Assembly: GCA_039707655.1 (NCBI GenBank)
Contig: CM077670.1
Location: forward strand, 144,812,001 to 144,876,000
Reading direction: 5' to 3'
Length of the DNA: 64,000 nt
Source of the DNA: Elymus sibiricus
Lineage: Eukaryota > Streptophyta > Magnoliopsida > Poales > Poaceae
Part shown: positions 12,201 to 24,619 of the stretch, one piece after another
How positions within the stretch are numbered: position 1 is the first letter of the stretch
Layout of the letters: every line of letters begins with the position of its first letter
Position numbers and translations under genes: made by a program
Notes under the pieces: model-generated
Database searches by the model: none
Told to the model about the DNA's origin: nothing
What the model saw: the letters and a program-made list of their open reading frames with translations, nothing else

Positions 12201-12913
12201 CGGCGGCTGGGTGGCGGCGCGGCCTGTGGCTCGCTGCCAAGTGGCGGCGGGGCTGTGGATGGTGCCGAAATTTGGGGAGAAGGTGGGAGGCTGGCGGCGC
12301 AGGAAGCGAGGAGGAGGGCTAGGTTTCCAGATTTAGACGACTAGGGTGGGCTTAAATAGGCAGGGGAGCTAGGGTTTGGCATTAGGGGTTGATCTCGGAC
12401 CCTCCGATCGCAATCGGACGACGCAGAACGGAGGAGGGGGGTAGCTACGCTAGGTGGGCTGTGTAGAGTGAATTGGGCTGAGAGAAGAGAGAGGTTGGCA
12501 GCCCAGCACAGTTTTCGGATATCAAAAACGTCCGACGTTTATCTGGCTATAGTGCCGCTGTAGTTTAACGGTTGGGCTATCAAACGGACTCCGAATGCGA
12601 CGAAATTTGGCAGGCGGTCAACCTACAATATAACAAGACCGCACGCCAACTTTCAACCCATTCCGAGAACATTTTTATCCCACTTATAAAATAATATTTC
12701 GGAGGTGCCGCGGGCGCGTGCGAGTGTGTCGGGTCTCGAAACGGACAACGGAAAGAACGGGGAGAATGACAACTATGAACGGATGGAAGTTTTATGAAAA
12801 CATGCGGATGAAATGCACATGATGACATGGCCAAGTGCAACACGCAAGCGAATGACATGGCAACGACGACGAATAAATGGAAGACATCTAGAGCATCGGT
12901 CTCGGGCGTCACA
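9225..12913 (-). repeat. 3' LTR of the Sukkula-like LARD (shortened)
   Basis: This LTR is 3689 bp. It matches 16252-20483 except that about 550 bp of that LTR (about 17406-17955) is missing here and about 40 bp of AAGCATAAGCAAATGG-type sequence sits at the junction near 10375-10410. The region 11720-12340 is GC-rich and contains accidental open frames on both strands. A TATA-like minus-strand motif (CCTATTTAAGCCC) is at about 12348-12360. Confidence 0.88.
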
Positions 12914-15900
12914 ACTCTCCTCCACTAATAGAAGGTCTCGACCCGAGATCTTAGGAACGAGAAGAGGAAAAGGAAGAGGTAAAACTAAGTTGCTTCTTGG
13001 ACAAACGAGTGAAACCAACAAACCCCGAAGGTTGCAAAGAGTTGAAGAATGGCTTGAGGAACAAGCAAGATTACAAAACCACTCTGGGTGAAAGGAGATA
13101 GATAAGGAATGAGAACAGAAAGAATTTGGGTAGCACTCCTGTAGAAAAGAGAAATAAAGCTTGATAAGATGAAAAGAACTTGCAAAGGGGACACAACACT
13201 CCGGTAAAATGGATAAGCAAGGAAAGAACACGATCTTGGCAAAACGAGAAAATGGGTCGAAGAGAGAAACCTCACAATGACTCCGGAACAAAATTATAGA
13301 AGCTAGATCGTTGGAAAGAAAAAATGGGGAAGAAAATGACAACTTCTCCCACAATTGAATTTGAAAGCATCCTCGCAAAGAAGGATTGAACGAAGTTCTT
13401 GGAAAATCAACAACGGAAACAATAATCTTGTCGTGGGCTTATGGAAAACATCTCAAAATTATGAGGTCACAACCGGCCACTAACAGAAACAATTGATTAC
13501 TTGAGATTTCGAAGAGATGAAAACCTCTTTCACCGAGAGGATAAAGAGCAAGCTTGGATCATGTATAATCACCACAAATAGCAACAATCCTTCGGAAAGG
13601 CTTTAGGTGAAATCTATACCAAGATAACTCCAACGAAGAGGTTGATGGGTTCAAAATATCTCATTCTTGACAACTGTGAATCATGAAACACGAAGACAAA
13701 TTGTCAAGAAGGACATAATACCACCTCAAAAGATAAGGTAGAAAGGATTAGCACTTCGGAATGCGAGAAGGAGAATACTTGAGCTCCAACAAGAATCTTG
13801 AAGAACACTTCGAGAATGAATTAAATCCTTGATGAGCCACCATGAAGAACTCCGGTAAACAAAAGGATGATCGAAACGAAGGTTGAAAAGAACAAGATGA
13901 AGTCTTTCAATGATTTATATGGAGCTTCGCGATGAGATAACCGAGAAAACTTGGAACTCCGGAAAAGAAAATATGAACAGCTAGAACCGAGAATTTATTC
14001 ATCATGAACAAACTCCGAAGGAAGGAATTAATCACTTGGATGAAACAAGAATAAGAATTATGGTATGCTTATCCTTCATCAACTTAAAGTGATGACAAGC
14101 AACGGATTTGGCATGCCACTTATTCTTCTTGAAATGATTGAAGAGAGATATAGCACAAACTTGGGAATGTCTTCAACGAACCACTGGTAGGATTTTGGAG
14201 AGAACGAATGAATTGATACGATAACAAAGGAAGAGGAATCTTGAACGAACCACCGTAAGAATTGAAAACGAACGAAGAGAAGAGAACGAATCGCCGGAAA
14301 GAATTAGAAAGGCATTGAAGATACTTGAGGGAAAATAATTACAAGAGAATGAAGAGATCACAAGCTTATTGGAGAACATTTGAACGAAGCACTGGAAGAA
14401 TTTGAGAATGAGAGATGAACGTTGAGAATGAAGAACTCTTCTGAATGACGGCCTCCGGAGAATCGAAATTGGAAAGAACTCATGAAATGCTCCGGCTGGG
14501 TATGAAAAGAATTTCTGACAATCAAAACAATTATGAGGATGGCATGAAGCTAGAACCATGAATCTTCAAGAGAACGGATGAGAGAAATTCTCCTTCGGTC
14601 TTCCAAGCTGAGAATGACGACGAGAACCACCATGAAGAATTTGTGAGATACTCTGGAATAATAACGAATAGAAAGGTTGAGCCAAATTTGAAAAGAATTA
14701 GGAATCGATCTTGGAGACGACATTTGACCGATGAGAATTCATTCTTACGTCAAACTTTGAAAGAATTTGAGAATAGCACCGGAAAAAAAATTAGAAGAGT
14801 CAGGTAAGATCCTGGGAAAAGACCTGTGGGTTAGGGCCCACTCAAAAGAAACACCGTTGGAACAACTGCTTGAAATAGAGATTGCACCGGTTGAATTAAA
14901 TGGCTTAAGAGAATTAACAACCTCGAGATATGTCGAACGGATCTTTAATGGAAAGATGAATCTTCTAAGATTATTCTGCACTCCGGATATGAATAGAGAG
15001 AGGTGGATAAACAAGAGAGGTTTGGGTAAGAATTTCCAACATGAGAAATATTTGAATCGATGAAAGGAAAATGATCAACACCGAAAGCTTGAATTTAGAC
15101 CACCGGAGAAGAAAACGAGAACGAAGAATGATGAACTTGTAGCTCCTTAGCATCTTCATGAGAATCACCGGTTAAGAACATTGAAGGAAAAGAATGGAGA
15201 GACTTGTCATGAATGAAATGGATACTTGAATTGAGAATTTTTGACTCCGTAAAGAAAAGGGTGGGAGGGTGGGAAAAATAAAGACAACATGGGATGGGTG
15301 AAGCGAACAACGTCGAGAAGCTGAGAATTGATCTTGCAAATATTGAAAGGATTGAATTAACTCGAAGAGAAACACGCCGGTTGAGAATAATTACCATGAC
15401 CATCTCAATGATCAAGAAGGATTGACACTCCCATTGGAATATGAGAACACCACTTAGAACAGGAATGGGATCAACACTTGACTTCGAAGCAACTCGAATA
15501 CCAAACTCCAACAAAACAAAGGATTTGGCTTGTAGAATAAGCCGGAACAAACATATGATAGACCCCATATCATATCATGTGTCTATTGGGAAAGATATTC
15601 TAGGTAATACTTGAATTCCCACCTAAGAACTCCCGAAACTTCTTGGTTATAAGATCAGGTTGCGGATATGGGAACCTACTCAGCACACAACAACAATAAT
15701 ATCCTAATCAGCTGCAACCAATCCGCAACCTTCACACACGACCAAGAAACTTCGCAAATCCGTGTACCTCAGACCTTCGAAAGCACAGCGATACTAGTCA
15801 TAGTGGATCATCCGCGCTATATCCACCAGTACTGGGGAAAAGTCATGGCACTATTTGCCACCACAAAAAGTATAGAAGTGTTTCGATGTCGGCGTCCTCT

Positions 15901-16251
15901 GGTATCCAGGAACTAAAATGATAGCGAGTGTGACAAAACCCCTTGGAGCTCAACTCCCCGGGTCCAATCCATACGGTCAGGAGGCACCAAGACAGAATCC
16001 CCATCACAACGATATCATAACGATTCCAAAATACCCGCGTGATCCTAAAAAAAAATTTGAGTGAGAAGAGTAGTAGAATCAAAACACCTACGTCACAATT
16101 CCTCAACAGAGCGACGAAGGGGATAAGGAGTAAAAAGAATTCCTACTCTCCGATATATAACTAGGACTCAAAATAGTTTTTCTTCTAGACTCGTCAGCGG
16201 TTCGATCAATCAAGGGGGCTCCTATGGTCGGTCGAGGCTCTGATACCAACT
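12914..16251 (-). other. Non-coding interior of the LARD, strand-asymmetric
   Basis: This is 3.3 kb with no retroviral protein motif on either strand. The plus strand is strikingly rich in A and G, built from loosely repeated phrases such as GAAGAATTTGAGAATGA and CACCGGAAGAA. The minus strand, which is the RNA sense of the element, is therefore pyrimidine-rich. The minus-strand open frames in it read as hydrophobic low-complexity peptides, which is what CT-rich DNA gives. In described LARDs this domain is thought to fold and be packaged as RNA. I cannot verify folding here. Confidence 0.75.
16236..16250 (-). other. Primer binding site of the LARD
   Basis: The minus strand reads TTGGTATCAGAGCCTC directly inside the LTR that ends at 16252. 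This matches initiator tRNA-Met and sets the element's orientation as minus. Confidence 0.85.
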
Positions 16252-19200
16252 TGTCACGCCCAATATGCGATCCTATTCTCGAGGAACTCGGAGGCCCCAC
16301 CAGGAGTAGAAACGCATATTGGAGACGTTTGCAAGGTGGATATCATTACATCGTACCACATACATAATAGATGGGGATACAGACAAATACATACAAACAT
16401 CACATGAATACATTAATACGAAACCAACATCATGCAGGAGGGAAGCATCCGACTACGGATGAAATCAAACGAAAAGAAGAACGACATCCACCCTGCTAGC
16501 CCAGGCTGCCGACCAGGAACCTATCCCCAGATCGACGAAGAAGAAGCGGAAAAAGAACTCCCAAAGCAAACAAGCATCGCTCTCACGTCAAGACATTGCA
16601 TTACCCGTACCTGCAACTGTTGTTGTAGTAATCTGTGAGCCACGAGGACTCAGCAATCCCATAACCATGGGTAGCAAGACTATCAAAGCTTAAATGGGTA
16701 TGGAAGGGGTAAAGTGGTGAGGTTGCAGCAAGCACTAAGCATTATATGGTGGCTAACTTACGAGTACAAGAACAAGAAGAGCATCTACGCAAAATGGTCG
16801 CAAACTACAAATGATCACTAAGTGATCCTGAGCACCTACTTACGAGTCAAACATAACCCCACCGTGTTCTCTTCTCGAACTTCCTCGAAAAGAGACAGTC
16901 ACGGTTACGCACGCGGTTGGTGTTTTTTTAATTAGAATTAGTGTCAAGTTCTCTACAACCGGAGGTTATAAATTTCCAAGTCGCCACATAACCGCGGGCA
17001 TGGCTTCGCGAAAGATTTAACCCTGCAGGGGTGCTCCAAGTATTCCATTACAAAATTACCACACGCATCCGATGGAACATCCTCACACCATGATAACACG
17101 ATGCTTACGATAAGGAATCCCGGTGGACAAGCCACTCGTAACAGGTAAAACTAAACCAGCAAGAGCTCCCGGTGAGCCAGATCCACATCTAGAGCCACGC
17201 GCTCTCTATTTACAGGAATCATCCGTCGATGCATAGTGGACGGTAGCCAAATACCTCGAGTTGCCCCGAGGCGGCTCTGCCGACTGCTAGGTAGGTGGAC
17301 CAACACTCATGAGGAGCACTGGCCCGGGTTGTTGATTAATTAAAAAATCCTCGGGGTCCGGAAAGTTCCTATGCAAGTTTTAGTTGTTATTAGGCAAATG
17401 GTAAAACCAATGTTGGGCCTTGCTGGAGAAGTTTATCCTAAAACGAATGGACAGGGGGGTTCCCATATGCCCCACATGTGTTAGAAGCGCTCATCAAGGA
17501 ACATAACACCGGTATTACGGAAACTAGGGCGGCATGAGTGGAACAAAACACTAGGCAAAAGGCCGAGCCTTCCACCCATTACCAAGTATATAGATGCATT
17601 AATTAAATAAGAGATATTGTGATATCCCATGATATCCATGTCCCAACATGGAACAACCTGAAACTGCACCTGCAACTAGCAACGCTATAAGAAAGGGGCT
17701 GAGCAAAGCGGTAACATAGCCAAACAACGGTTTGCTGGGTAAGGGTGGTTAGAGGCTGTATCATGGCATATGGGAGGCTGACATATATGTGGTAGGAAGC
17801 GCGACATAGCGATAGCAACGAGACAACTAGCAAGCAAAGATAGTAAAGATATCCAAGGTCATGATCATCTTGCCTGAAATCCCGCTCGGAAGAAGAACGA
17901 GTCCATGAAGAAGACGAACCAACGTAGTCGAACGAATCCTCACAATCGCAACGAAACCGGAACTATCGAGAAGAAGCACAACCGGAAAGAAGCAAACAAC
18001 ATGGTAAACACACAAGCATAAACATGGCATGATGCACAATCAAATATGATGCATGACAAGATTAAATGTTGTTAAACATGGTAAGAGATGAAGCATAAGC
18101 AATCCATACAACTAGGCAATTTTAAATGAGGCCGGAAACACAAACAACAATTCCGGTATCTCCCCATATGCAAATTTCGAAATTGGTACTGATCTGAATT
18201 AAACACAATGTTAAAGTTGTTAAACAGCAAGTTAACATGCATCATGATGATCTACATGTTTTTTCTAGTCAAGTTACATATGTAGAACATTTAATTCGGA
18301 GCTACGGCCTAGAAGATATGAGCTAAACAAGTTTAACATGGCATATGGTACAAAATGCATGGAAACATCAACAACACACTCTTAAATCAAGGATGCAAAA
18401 TGACAATATGAAACTACACACAATTCTAAGCAAGTTTCATGTAGGATATGATTAAAACGGAGCAACGGTTCAACAATTACGAGCAACACAAGTTTTATTA
18501 ACAATCTGCCCAAAAACAGCAACATAGCTCTTTGCAAACACCAAAACAGCAAGCTACAGGCACATGATGGGCACAAACTTGATATGCACTTAAAGTAGAC
18601 ATGACATACTCCAATTTATCTTAAAGGTTCAGGTTCATATGCATCAAGGTTAAGTCAATATGATCCATGCAAAATGCAATGTTCTGCTAAACAGGGCATA
18701 TACATGAGCAGAGTTAACATGATGGCAACTTGAGAGCAAGAAAGAGATATGCTACAGGAATTTTACATGGTAACCAAAGGCATGGCATCGAAGTACACAT
18801 TCAATAGACAAAATCACATGAATAAATCATATGCATATGAGCTATAGATTAGTGGCAATCATCAAGCAAAGTTGGCGAGTTTTATCACAGACAACTTTTA
18901 CTCAGAACAACAACATTAACTAGGCATGTCTACAGGCTCATGGCACTCACATCAGGGCATATCTTGGCATGAAATAAATACTACCAGCAAGAACACATGA
19001 AAATGCTCCAAAGTCATGTTGACAAGTTGCTCATATGGTGCATGCATTAAATCACACAAAAACGACAAAATGACAAATATTAACAGTTTCAGCAGTATCA
19101 TTAGGATGCACTTTTGCAACAGAGATAATGACATGTAGATGGATCCTAACATGAATGCAACAGCAACCATCAAGTAGAGCACGGAGAGTAGATCATTTAA

Positions 19201-20483
19201 CATATATAAATTATCATCATAGGATCAACAAGCACAAAGTTATCATCACTCCAACATGCGCAAATGATGATAAAATCTGGGACAGATTTTAACCTCGCGG
19301 AAAATGGATGGAGGGATACTGGGACGAGGCGGATCGGGACGGAGCGGTGTTTGGTTGGCTGGATCGGGGACGAAGTGGGACGGAGCCGTCCCAGGGCGAG
19401 TGTGGAGGCAGAGGAGGCCGGCGACGGAGGTCTCGACGGTGGCGACGACTGCTATGGGGAGAGAGAGAGAGCCATGAGTGCGAGAAAGAAGGAGAGGGAG
19501 AGGAAGGCAGGGCGGTGGCGGCGGGGACCTGGTCCGGGCGGCGGCTCTTGCCGGCGTTGAGGTCGAGGCGGCGCTGGGCGGACGCGCTGCGGCGGGGCAG
19601 ACGCGCGGGGGCGGGGCAGAGGCGAGCTCCTGCGCGGCGCGATCCACGGGCGGCGTGCGGGCTTCCCCGGGCCCAGATGGGCTCGGGCGGGCCTGTGATG
19701 GGCTCCGCGGGCCCTGGCGGCTGGGAGGAGAGAGGAGGTGGGCAGGTGGCGGCGCGGGAGTGGCTGGAAGCGGCGGCTGGGTGGCGGCGCGGCCTGTGGC
19801 TGGCTGCCAAGTGGCGGCGGGGCTGTGGGTGGCGTCGGAATGTGGGGAGAAGGTGGGAGGCTGGCGGCGCAGGAAGCGAGCAGGAGGGCTAGGTTTCCAG
19901 ATTTAGACGACTAGGGTGGGCTTAAATAGGCTGGGGAGCTAGGGTTTGGCATTAGGGGTTGATCTCGGACCCTCCGATCGCAATCGGACGACGCAGAACG
20001 GAGGAGGGGGGTAGCTAGGCTAGGTGGGCTGTGTAGAGTGAATTGGGCTGAGAGAAGAGAGAGGTTGGCAGCCCAACACAGTTTTCGGATATCGAAAACG
20101 TCCGACGTTTATCCGGCTATAGTGCCGCTATAGTTTAACGGTTGGGCTATCAAACGGACTCCGAATGCGACGAAATTTGGTAGGCGTTCAACCTACAATA
20201 TAACAAGACCGCATGCCAACTTTCAACCCATTCTGAGAACATTTTTATCCCACTTATAAAATAATATTTCGGAGGTGCCGCGGGCGCGTGCGAGTGTGTC
20301 GGGTCTCGAAACGGACAACGGAAAGAACGGGAAGAATGACAACTACGAACGGATGCAACTTTTATGAAAACATGCAGATGAAATGCACATGATGACATGG
20401 CCAAGTGCAACACGCAAGCGAATGACATGGCAACGACGACGAATAAATGGAAGACATCTGGAGCATCGGTCTCGGGCGTCACA
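16252..20483 (-). repeat. 5' LTR of the Sukkula-like LARD (full length)
   Basis: This LTR is 4232 bp with termini TGTCACGCCC...GGGCGTCACA on the plus strand. It contains a segment (about 17406-17955) missing from the other LTR but shared with the related solo LTR at 49135-53503 (about 50296-50845). The segment is therefore ancestral and was lost from the 9225-12913 copy. The GC-rich block 19280-19900 has no supported gene. Confidence 0.88.
19920..19930 (-). promoter_or_regulatory. Putative TATA box of the LARD 5' LTR
   Basis: The minus strand reads CCTATTTAAGCCC, and the same motif is at about 12350 in the other LTR. It lies upstream (in minus sense) of the GC-rich block, so a transcript would begin near 19890 and run leftward into the interior. 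Motif evidence only. Confidence 0.4.
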
Positions 20484-20488
20484 AATGG

Positions 20489-20551
20489 ATGCACTAAGAG
20501 CTATAAGTGTATGAAAGCTCAACTGAAACTAAGTGGGTGTGCATCCAACTT
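20489..20551. other. Short pre-insertion DNA, right part
   Basis: These 63 bases lie between the LARD target duplication and the next Copia LTR, and are contiguous in origin with 9140-9224. AACTT at 20547-20551 should be one copy of the target duplication of that Copia element. No coding content. Confidence 0.55.
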
Positions 20552-22064
20552 TGTAGGATCGAAAGTATGTCTAGAGGGGGGGGGGTGATTAGACTACTTG
20601 ACCAAATAAAAACTTATCCTTTTCCCAATTTTAGTTGTAGGCAATTTTTAGCAATTCTACCAAGTCAAGTGCACCCTACACATGCAAGTCTAAGAGTTGA
20701 GCAACGGAAAGTAAAGACTTTGCATATGAACGTAAAGGGGGGATCAGAGAAATCAAACGCAATGAAGACACGGTGATTTTTGGCGTGGTTCCGATAGGTG
20801 GTGCTATCGTATGTCCACGTTGATGGAGACTTCAACCCACGAAGGGTAACGGCTGCGCGAGTCCACGGAGGGCTCCACCCATGAAGGGTCCATGAAGAAG
20901 CAAACTTGTCTATTCCATCATGGCTTACATCCACGAAGGACTAGACTTACTCGGGTAGATCTTCACGAAGTAGGCGATCTCCTTTCCCTTACAAACTCCT
21001 TGGTTCAACTCCACATGATCTTGGAGGCTCCCAAGTGACACCTAACCAATCTAGGAGACACCACTCTCCAAAAGGTAATAGATGGTGTTGTTGATGATGA
21101 ACTCCTTGCTCTTTTGCTTCAAATGATAGTCTCCCCAACACTCAATCACTCTCTCACAGATTTGGCTTTGGTAGGAGAGGGGATTGAATGGAAAGCAACT
21201 TGGGTAAGGCTAGAAATCAAGGTTCAAATGGTTGGAATGAAGTGGCTTGATCTCAACACATGGGTAGGTGATTCTCTCTCAGAAAATGAGTAGTGGAAGT
21301 AGTGTTTCATTCTGATGGCTCTCTTAGAGAGTAAGTGGGGGTGGAGGGGGTATATATATAGGCTTTACCCAAAGATCCAACCGTTACAAGCTTTTGACCC
21401 AACTCGGTGACACCAGACTGAAATCTCGGTGAGACCGACTAGTGTAAAAGATTCGAACGTTAGAAGTCTCGGTGAGACCGATCAGAACATTTCGGAGCGA
21501 CCGAAGTGCAATGGCTAGGGTAAGACCTAGTTTCGGTAGTTCCGATCGTTTCATCTCGGTAATTCTGAAATGAAGCAACTTCATCACAGAAACTTGGTCA
21601 TGCCATGTCGGTGAGACCGAGATCCATATCGGTAGAACCGAAATGCTAGGTTTGGCTTAGGCAGTGTGTGTGATCAACTCGGTGAGTCCAGGATAGAGAA
21701 TTTCAGTGGGACCGAGATGACACTTTAGGGTTTTGGACAAATGTGATGTGGAGAAGTGTTTGAGGTATTTTGGAGCAATATCACTAAGCACTTGAGCAAT
21801 TGAGTCATGATCAAAACCTCATCCCCTTTTAATAGTATTGGCTTTCCTATGGACTCAATGTGATCTTGGATCACTTAACAAAAAATGAAGAGTCTTGGAG
21901 CTTTGCCAATTCATGTCCTTAGCATTTTGAGGGGTCCACAATCACTAGTCCTTGCCATGCCAATCATTGATCTTCTCTGAAATCTATTATCAATGAGCAT
22001 TAGATCAATGACTTATACGTTGTTATTAATTACCAAAACCACCCGGGGATTAGTTGCACTTTCA
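20552..22064 (-). repeat. 3' LTR of the Copia element
   Basis: This LTR is 1513 bp. On the minus strand it starts TGAAAGTGCAACTAATCCCC and ends TTTCGATCCTACA. A TATA-like run (GCCTATATATATACCC on the minus strand, about 21345-21361) marks the likely promoter. The segment 21400-21700 repeats the theme CTCGGTGAGACCGA in variable form, about ten times on both strands. It is a degenerate palindromic repeat internal to the LTR. Confidence 0.85.
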
Positions 22065-22080
22065 ATCTCCCCCTTTTTGG
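22065..22080 (-). other. Polypurine tract of the Copia element
   Basis: The minus strand reads CCAAAAAGGGGGAGAT immediately before the 3' LTR. This is the primer site for plus-strand DNA synthesis and has the form usual in plant Copia elements. Confidence 0.85.
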
Positions 22081-22585
22081 TAATTGATGACAACATATAG
22101 ATCAAAGCTTCGACAAATGATATAATCAATGAAATACATCGTTGCTTTGAGAAGTATGTGATAAGTAAGTGCTCCCCCTAAATTTGTGCATTATTAAAAA
22201 TTTGCGTTTGAATGCAAATGCACAATCGATTAGGATCATGGGTCACTCTTCCATGTCACATACATCTTGGTGGAGCGTTCAAAAGGATATGATTGCAATG
22301 TAGTAAGCACTCATCACCAAGCAAACAAGTGAATGATCATACAAAGAGCATATGGATAGAGATTTAAGCATGCATAGCAATAAAGTACGGTATGATCAAG
22401 CACAAAGTAACGTAGTCTCATACAAGCATCAAACAAAAGTATCTCAAACTAGCACGAAAATCAAGAAAACCAAACGAGAGAAGAAAAAAAGCAAGCACTC
22501 TCTCTCTCTCTATCGAAGCACTAAAGATCTATACTAATTCTCCCCCTTTGGCAACAAGTACCAAAAAATTCAAATAAGTAAAGAG

Positions 22586-22988
22586 CTAAACATCGCTCTG
22601 GGCTCGATCTGCAGTACCTGGTGGTGAAGTCAACTGACTTGCAGCACCGGTGTGCATAAACGTTGTTGGAGTAGAGAGAAGTGTGTCTGCAAAGATCTCG
22701 GCTGATGTCTGCTGAGCTGGTGGTGTAGAAACAGCAGGAGGAACTGATGGAGCAACCGATGGTGCAGCGGCTGGAGCTGATAATGTGGCTCTGGAAGTGA
22801 CTGGCATGGCTGCTGACCTAGGCATCGTCTGAAACTGAGTGGTAGTGCGAAGACCTGTGCCCTGGTGCTCATCATCATCACTAGACTATAGCTTGGCTTC
22901 ATCCACCTCTTTCTTCAGACTCGCAATGGTGGTCTGCATCTCTGTAACCTTGACATCCAGATCATAGAATTTCATCTCAATGATCCTC
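22586..22988 (-). pseudogene. Extra ORF downstream of Copia pol, truncated
   Basis: A minus-strand frame runs from the CACTA junction to a stop at 22586. The first part reads as a heptad-like coiled coil (IIEMKFYDLDVKVTEMQTT), followed by acidic residues. The C-terminal 80 residues are rich in Ala, Pro, Ser and Thr. One in-frame TAG lies near 22886. Some Copia lineages (SIRE/Maximus) carry an additional gene in this place, sometimes called env-like. I see no signal peptide or transmembrane segment in what remains, so an envelope role is not supported. The upstream half was removed by the CACTA insertion. Confidence 0.5.
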
Positions 22989-23439
22989 TCACACTACAAA
23001 AAAAAACACTTCCGTGATGATACGTCTTTGTCACAGTAGGTCACGTTTTCTGCCATGCATGTACATCCGTGACGATTTTATGACAAAATCAAGATAGTCA
23101 TACCTGTGCTGTCGTAGAAGTGTTCCATGACAATAATGAAATTATCATCACGGAAGTGTCCACTTCCATGACGATAAATGGCGCGTCATGGAAGTGTTTT
23201 CGTCAAGGGTAACCAACACGTGGCATCCACCGTAATGGGTTGCCGTTAAGCTATTGGGTCCGGTTTTGGATCCGATAACCCGCTAACAGCCCTGACCGGT
23301 GGCAATTTTCCACGTGTAAAAATCTGATTCGCTAGAGGATCCACGTGTCGGCTCCGCATGGCGACAGATGTCAACTGTCCAATGGACAGGAGTCGCCAAT
23401 GAAACATCGACACGTGGAACGGCCCAACATTGGCCCATT

Positions 23440-24310
23440 TAAGGTAAAAGGGCCGGCCCAGCAAAAGGCTCACAAGATTTCGTCAGATACTAATGGGCCG
23501 GCCCGTTAACAGCCTGCCATGTTTTGGGCCAAATTACGCCCATATCAGATCCGGCCCGTTAACAGCCTGCCATGTTTTCGGCCAAATTATGGCCAATATC
23601 AGATCCGGCCCGTTAACAGCCTGCCAAGTTTTGGGCCAAATTACGGCCCATATCAGAACCGGCCCGTTAACAGTCACTGTTCTTTTGGGCCCATTAACGG
23701 CCCGATTTGGACTTCGGCCTCTTAAAGGCCCGTTTAACAGTTCGGCCCGATATTAGTTTCGGCCTATTAGCGGCCCTTGGTACATTTGGGCCGTTGTCGG
23801 ACCGGTTTCACTTTCGGCCATTTAACGGCCCGTGCTGCATGTGGGCCTATTTCTGGTTCGAAGTGACATTCGGCCTCTTAACGGCCCGTAGTCTTCGTGG
23901 ATACATTTTAACCCAACCTGGCTATCGGCTTGTCAAAGGCCCGTGATATAGTTGGGCCTAATTATGGCCCGCTTTGCATCTAGCCTACTTAGAGCCCATC
24001 ATGTGATTGGGCCAACCAAGGCCCGACATAAATTTTGGCCTCTTAACGGCCTGTCATGTCATTGGGCCATTCATGGGCCGAGGTATATTTCGGCCTATTG
24101 TCGGCCCGTGAATTGTTAGGCACAATTCAAGCCCAATCTACTTTTCAGCCTGTTAAAAGCCCATTGTATTTTATGGCCCATTTAAGGCAAGCGGTTTACT
24201 CGGCCCATTAAAGGCCCGAAACTAATAGTGGGCCAGTTTACGTCTAGGCCTGATAATGGCCCGAGATGATTGTGGGCCCACGTTTTGGCCCATTTATAGC
24301 GATTGGTGGG
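23440..24310. repeat. CACTA subterminal GGCCC repeats
   Basis: The block holds about 20 degenerate units around GGCCCGTTAACAG and TTTGGGCC. At 23500-23665 three units of about 60 bp are nearly identical (GGCCCGTTAACAGCCTGCCA...GGGCCAAATTA). Farther in, the unit decays to alternating GGGCC and GGCCC boxes about 30 bp apart. In CACTA elements such subterminal motifs are bound by the element's DNA-binding protein to build the transposition complex. The accidental open frames across the repeats are not genes. Confidence 0.75.
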
Positions 24311-24619
24311 CCGGCCAGTTTTAGTACCGTAATTTTTTTTATATAAACCTAACGATTTGGCCCATTGCGCTCGGTTGAAGCTTACGACCTTTTCAGAGAG
24401 TGACGATAGCATGTACAATAAATAAATTACAGCATCATGATGAAGAATTAACCTAGACTATACAACAAAGAAATTATGGCATATTACATCCATTGGGCAT
24501 TAAAGTTCGCCACCAATGATAATAAAGCGCAACCAGACAACATATTACATACACTGGACATCAAAGGTCGCCACCAGTGCAAATAAACACGCCAACATAA
24601 TAATATACAGAACCGACAA

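Larger units (their letters stand above)
9225..20483 (-). mobile_element. Sukkula-like LARD, complete
   Basis: This is a complete 11.3 kb minus-strand element flanked by AATGG (9220-9224 and 20484-20488). On the minus strand the LTR starts TGTGACGCCCGAGACCGATG and ends ATTGGGCGTGACA. That end closely resembles the barley Sukkula LARD LTR used as a marker primer, hence the name. The primer site is at 16236-16250 and a purine-rich tract (GTGGAGGAGAGTT on the minus strand) adjoins the other LTR at 12914-12926. LARDs have about 4.5 kb LTRs and a conserved non-coding interior of about 3.5 kb, and this copy fits. It encodes no protein and would rely on proteins from other elements. Confidence 0.88.
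20552..22991 (-). mobile_element. Copia LTR retrotransposon, 3' end
   Basis: This is the 3' LTR plus about 0.9 kb of interior from a minus-strand Copia element. The LTR (20552-22064) is preceded in element sense by a polypurine tract (AAAAAGGGGGAGAT). Upstream of that is the remnant of an extra reading frame. The interior ends abruptly at 22991 where a CACTA terminus begins. The gag-pol part is not in the window. The extra ORF between pol and the LTR suggests the SIRE/Maximus lineage, but that is inference, because no RT or integrase is available to test it. Confidence 0.82.

Noticed and set aside
11697..12336. Long Pro/Arg/Gly frames in the LARD LTR (also 19246-19906)
   Set aside because: They appear on both strands, differ between the LTR copies and are low in complexity. 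LARDs encode no proteins.
12773..13378. Minus-strand 201-residue hydrophobic frame in the LARD interior (and similar ones up to 15568)
   Set aside because: Pyrimidine-rich DNA naturally encodes Ser/Phe/Leu. There is no family resemblance and no conservation test is possible.
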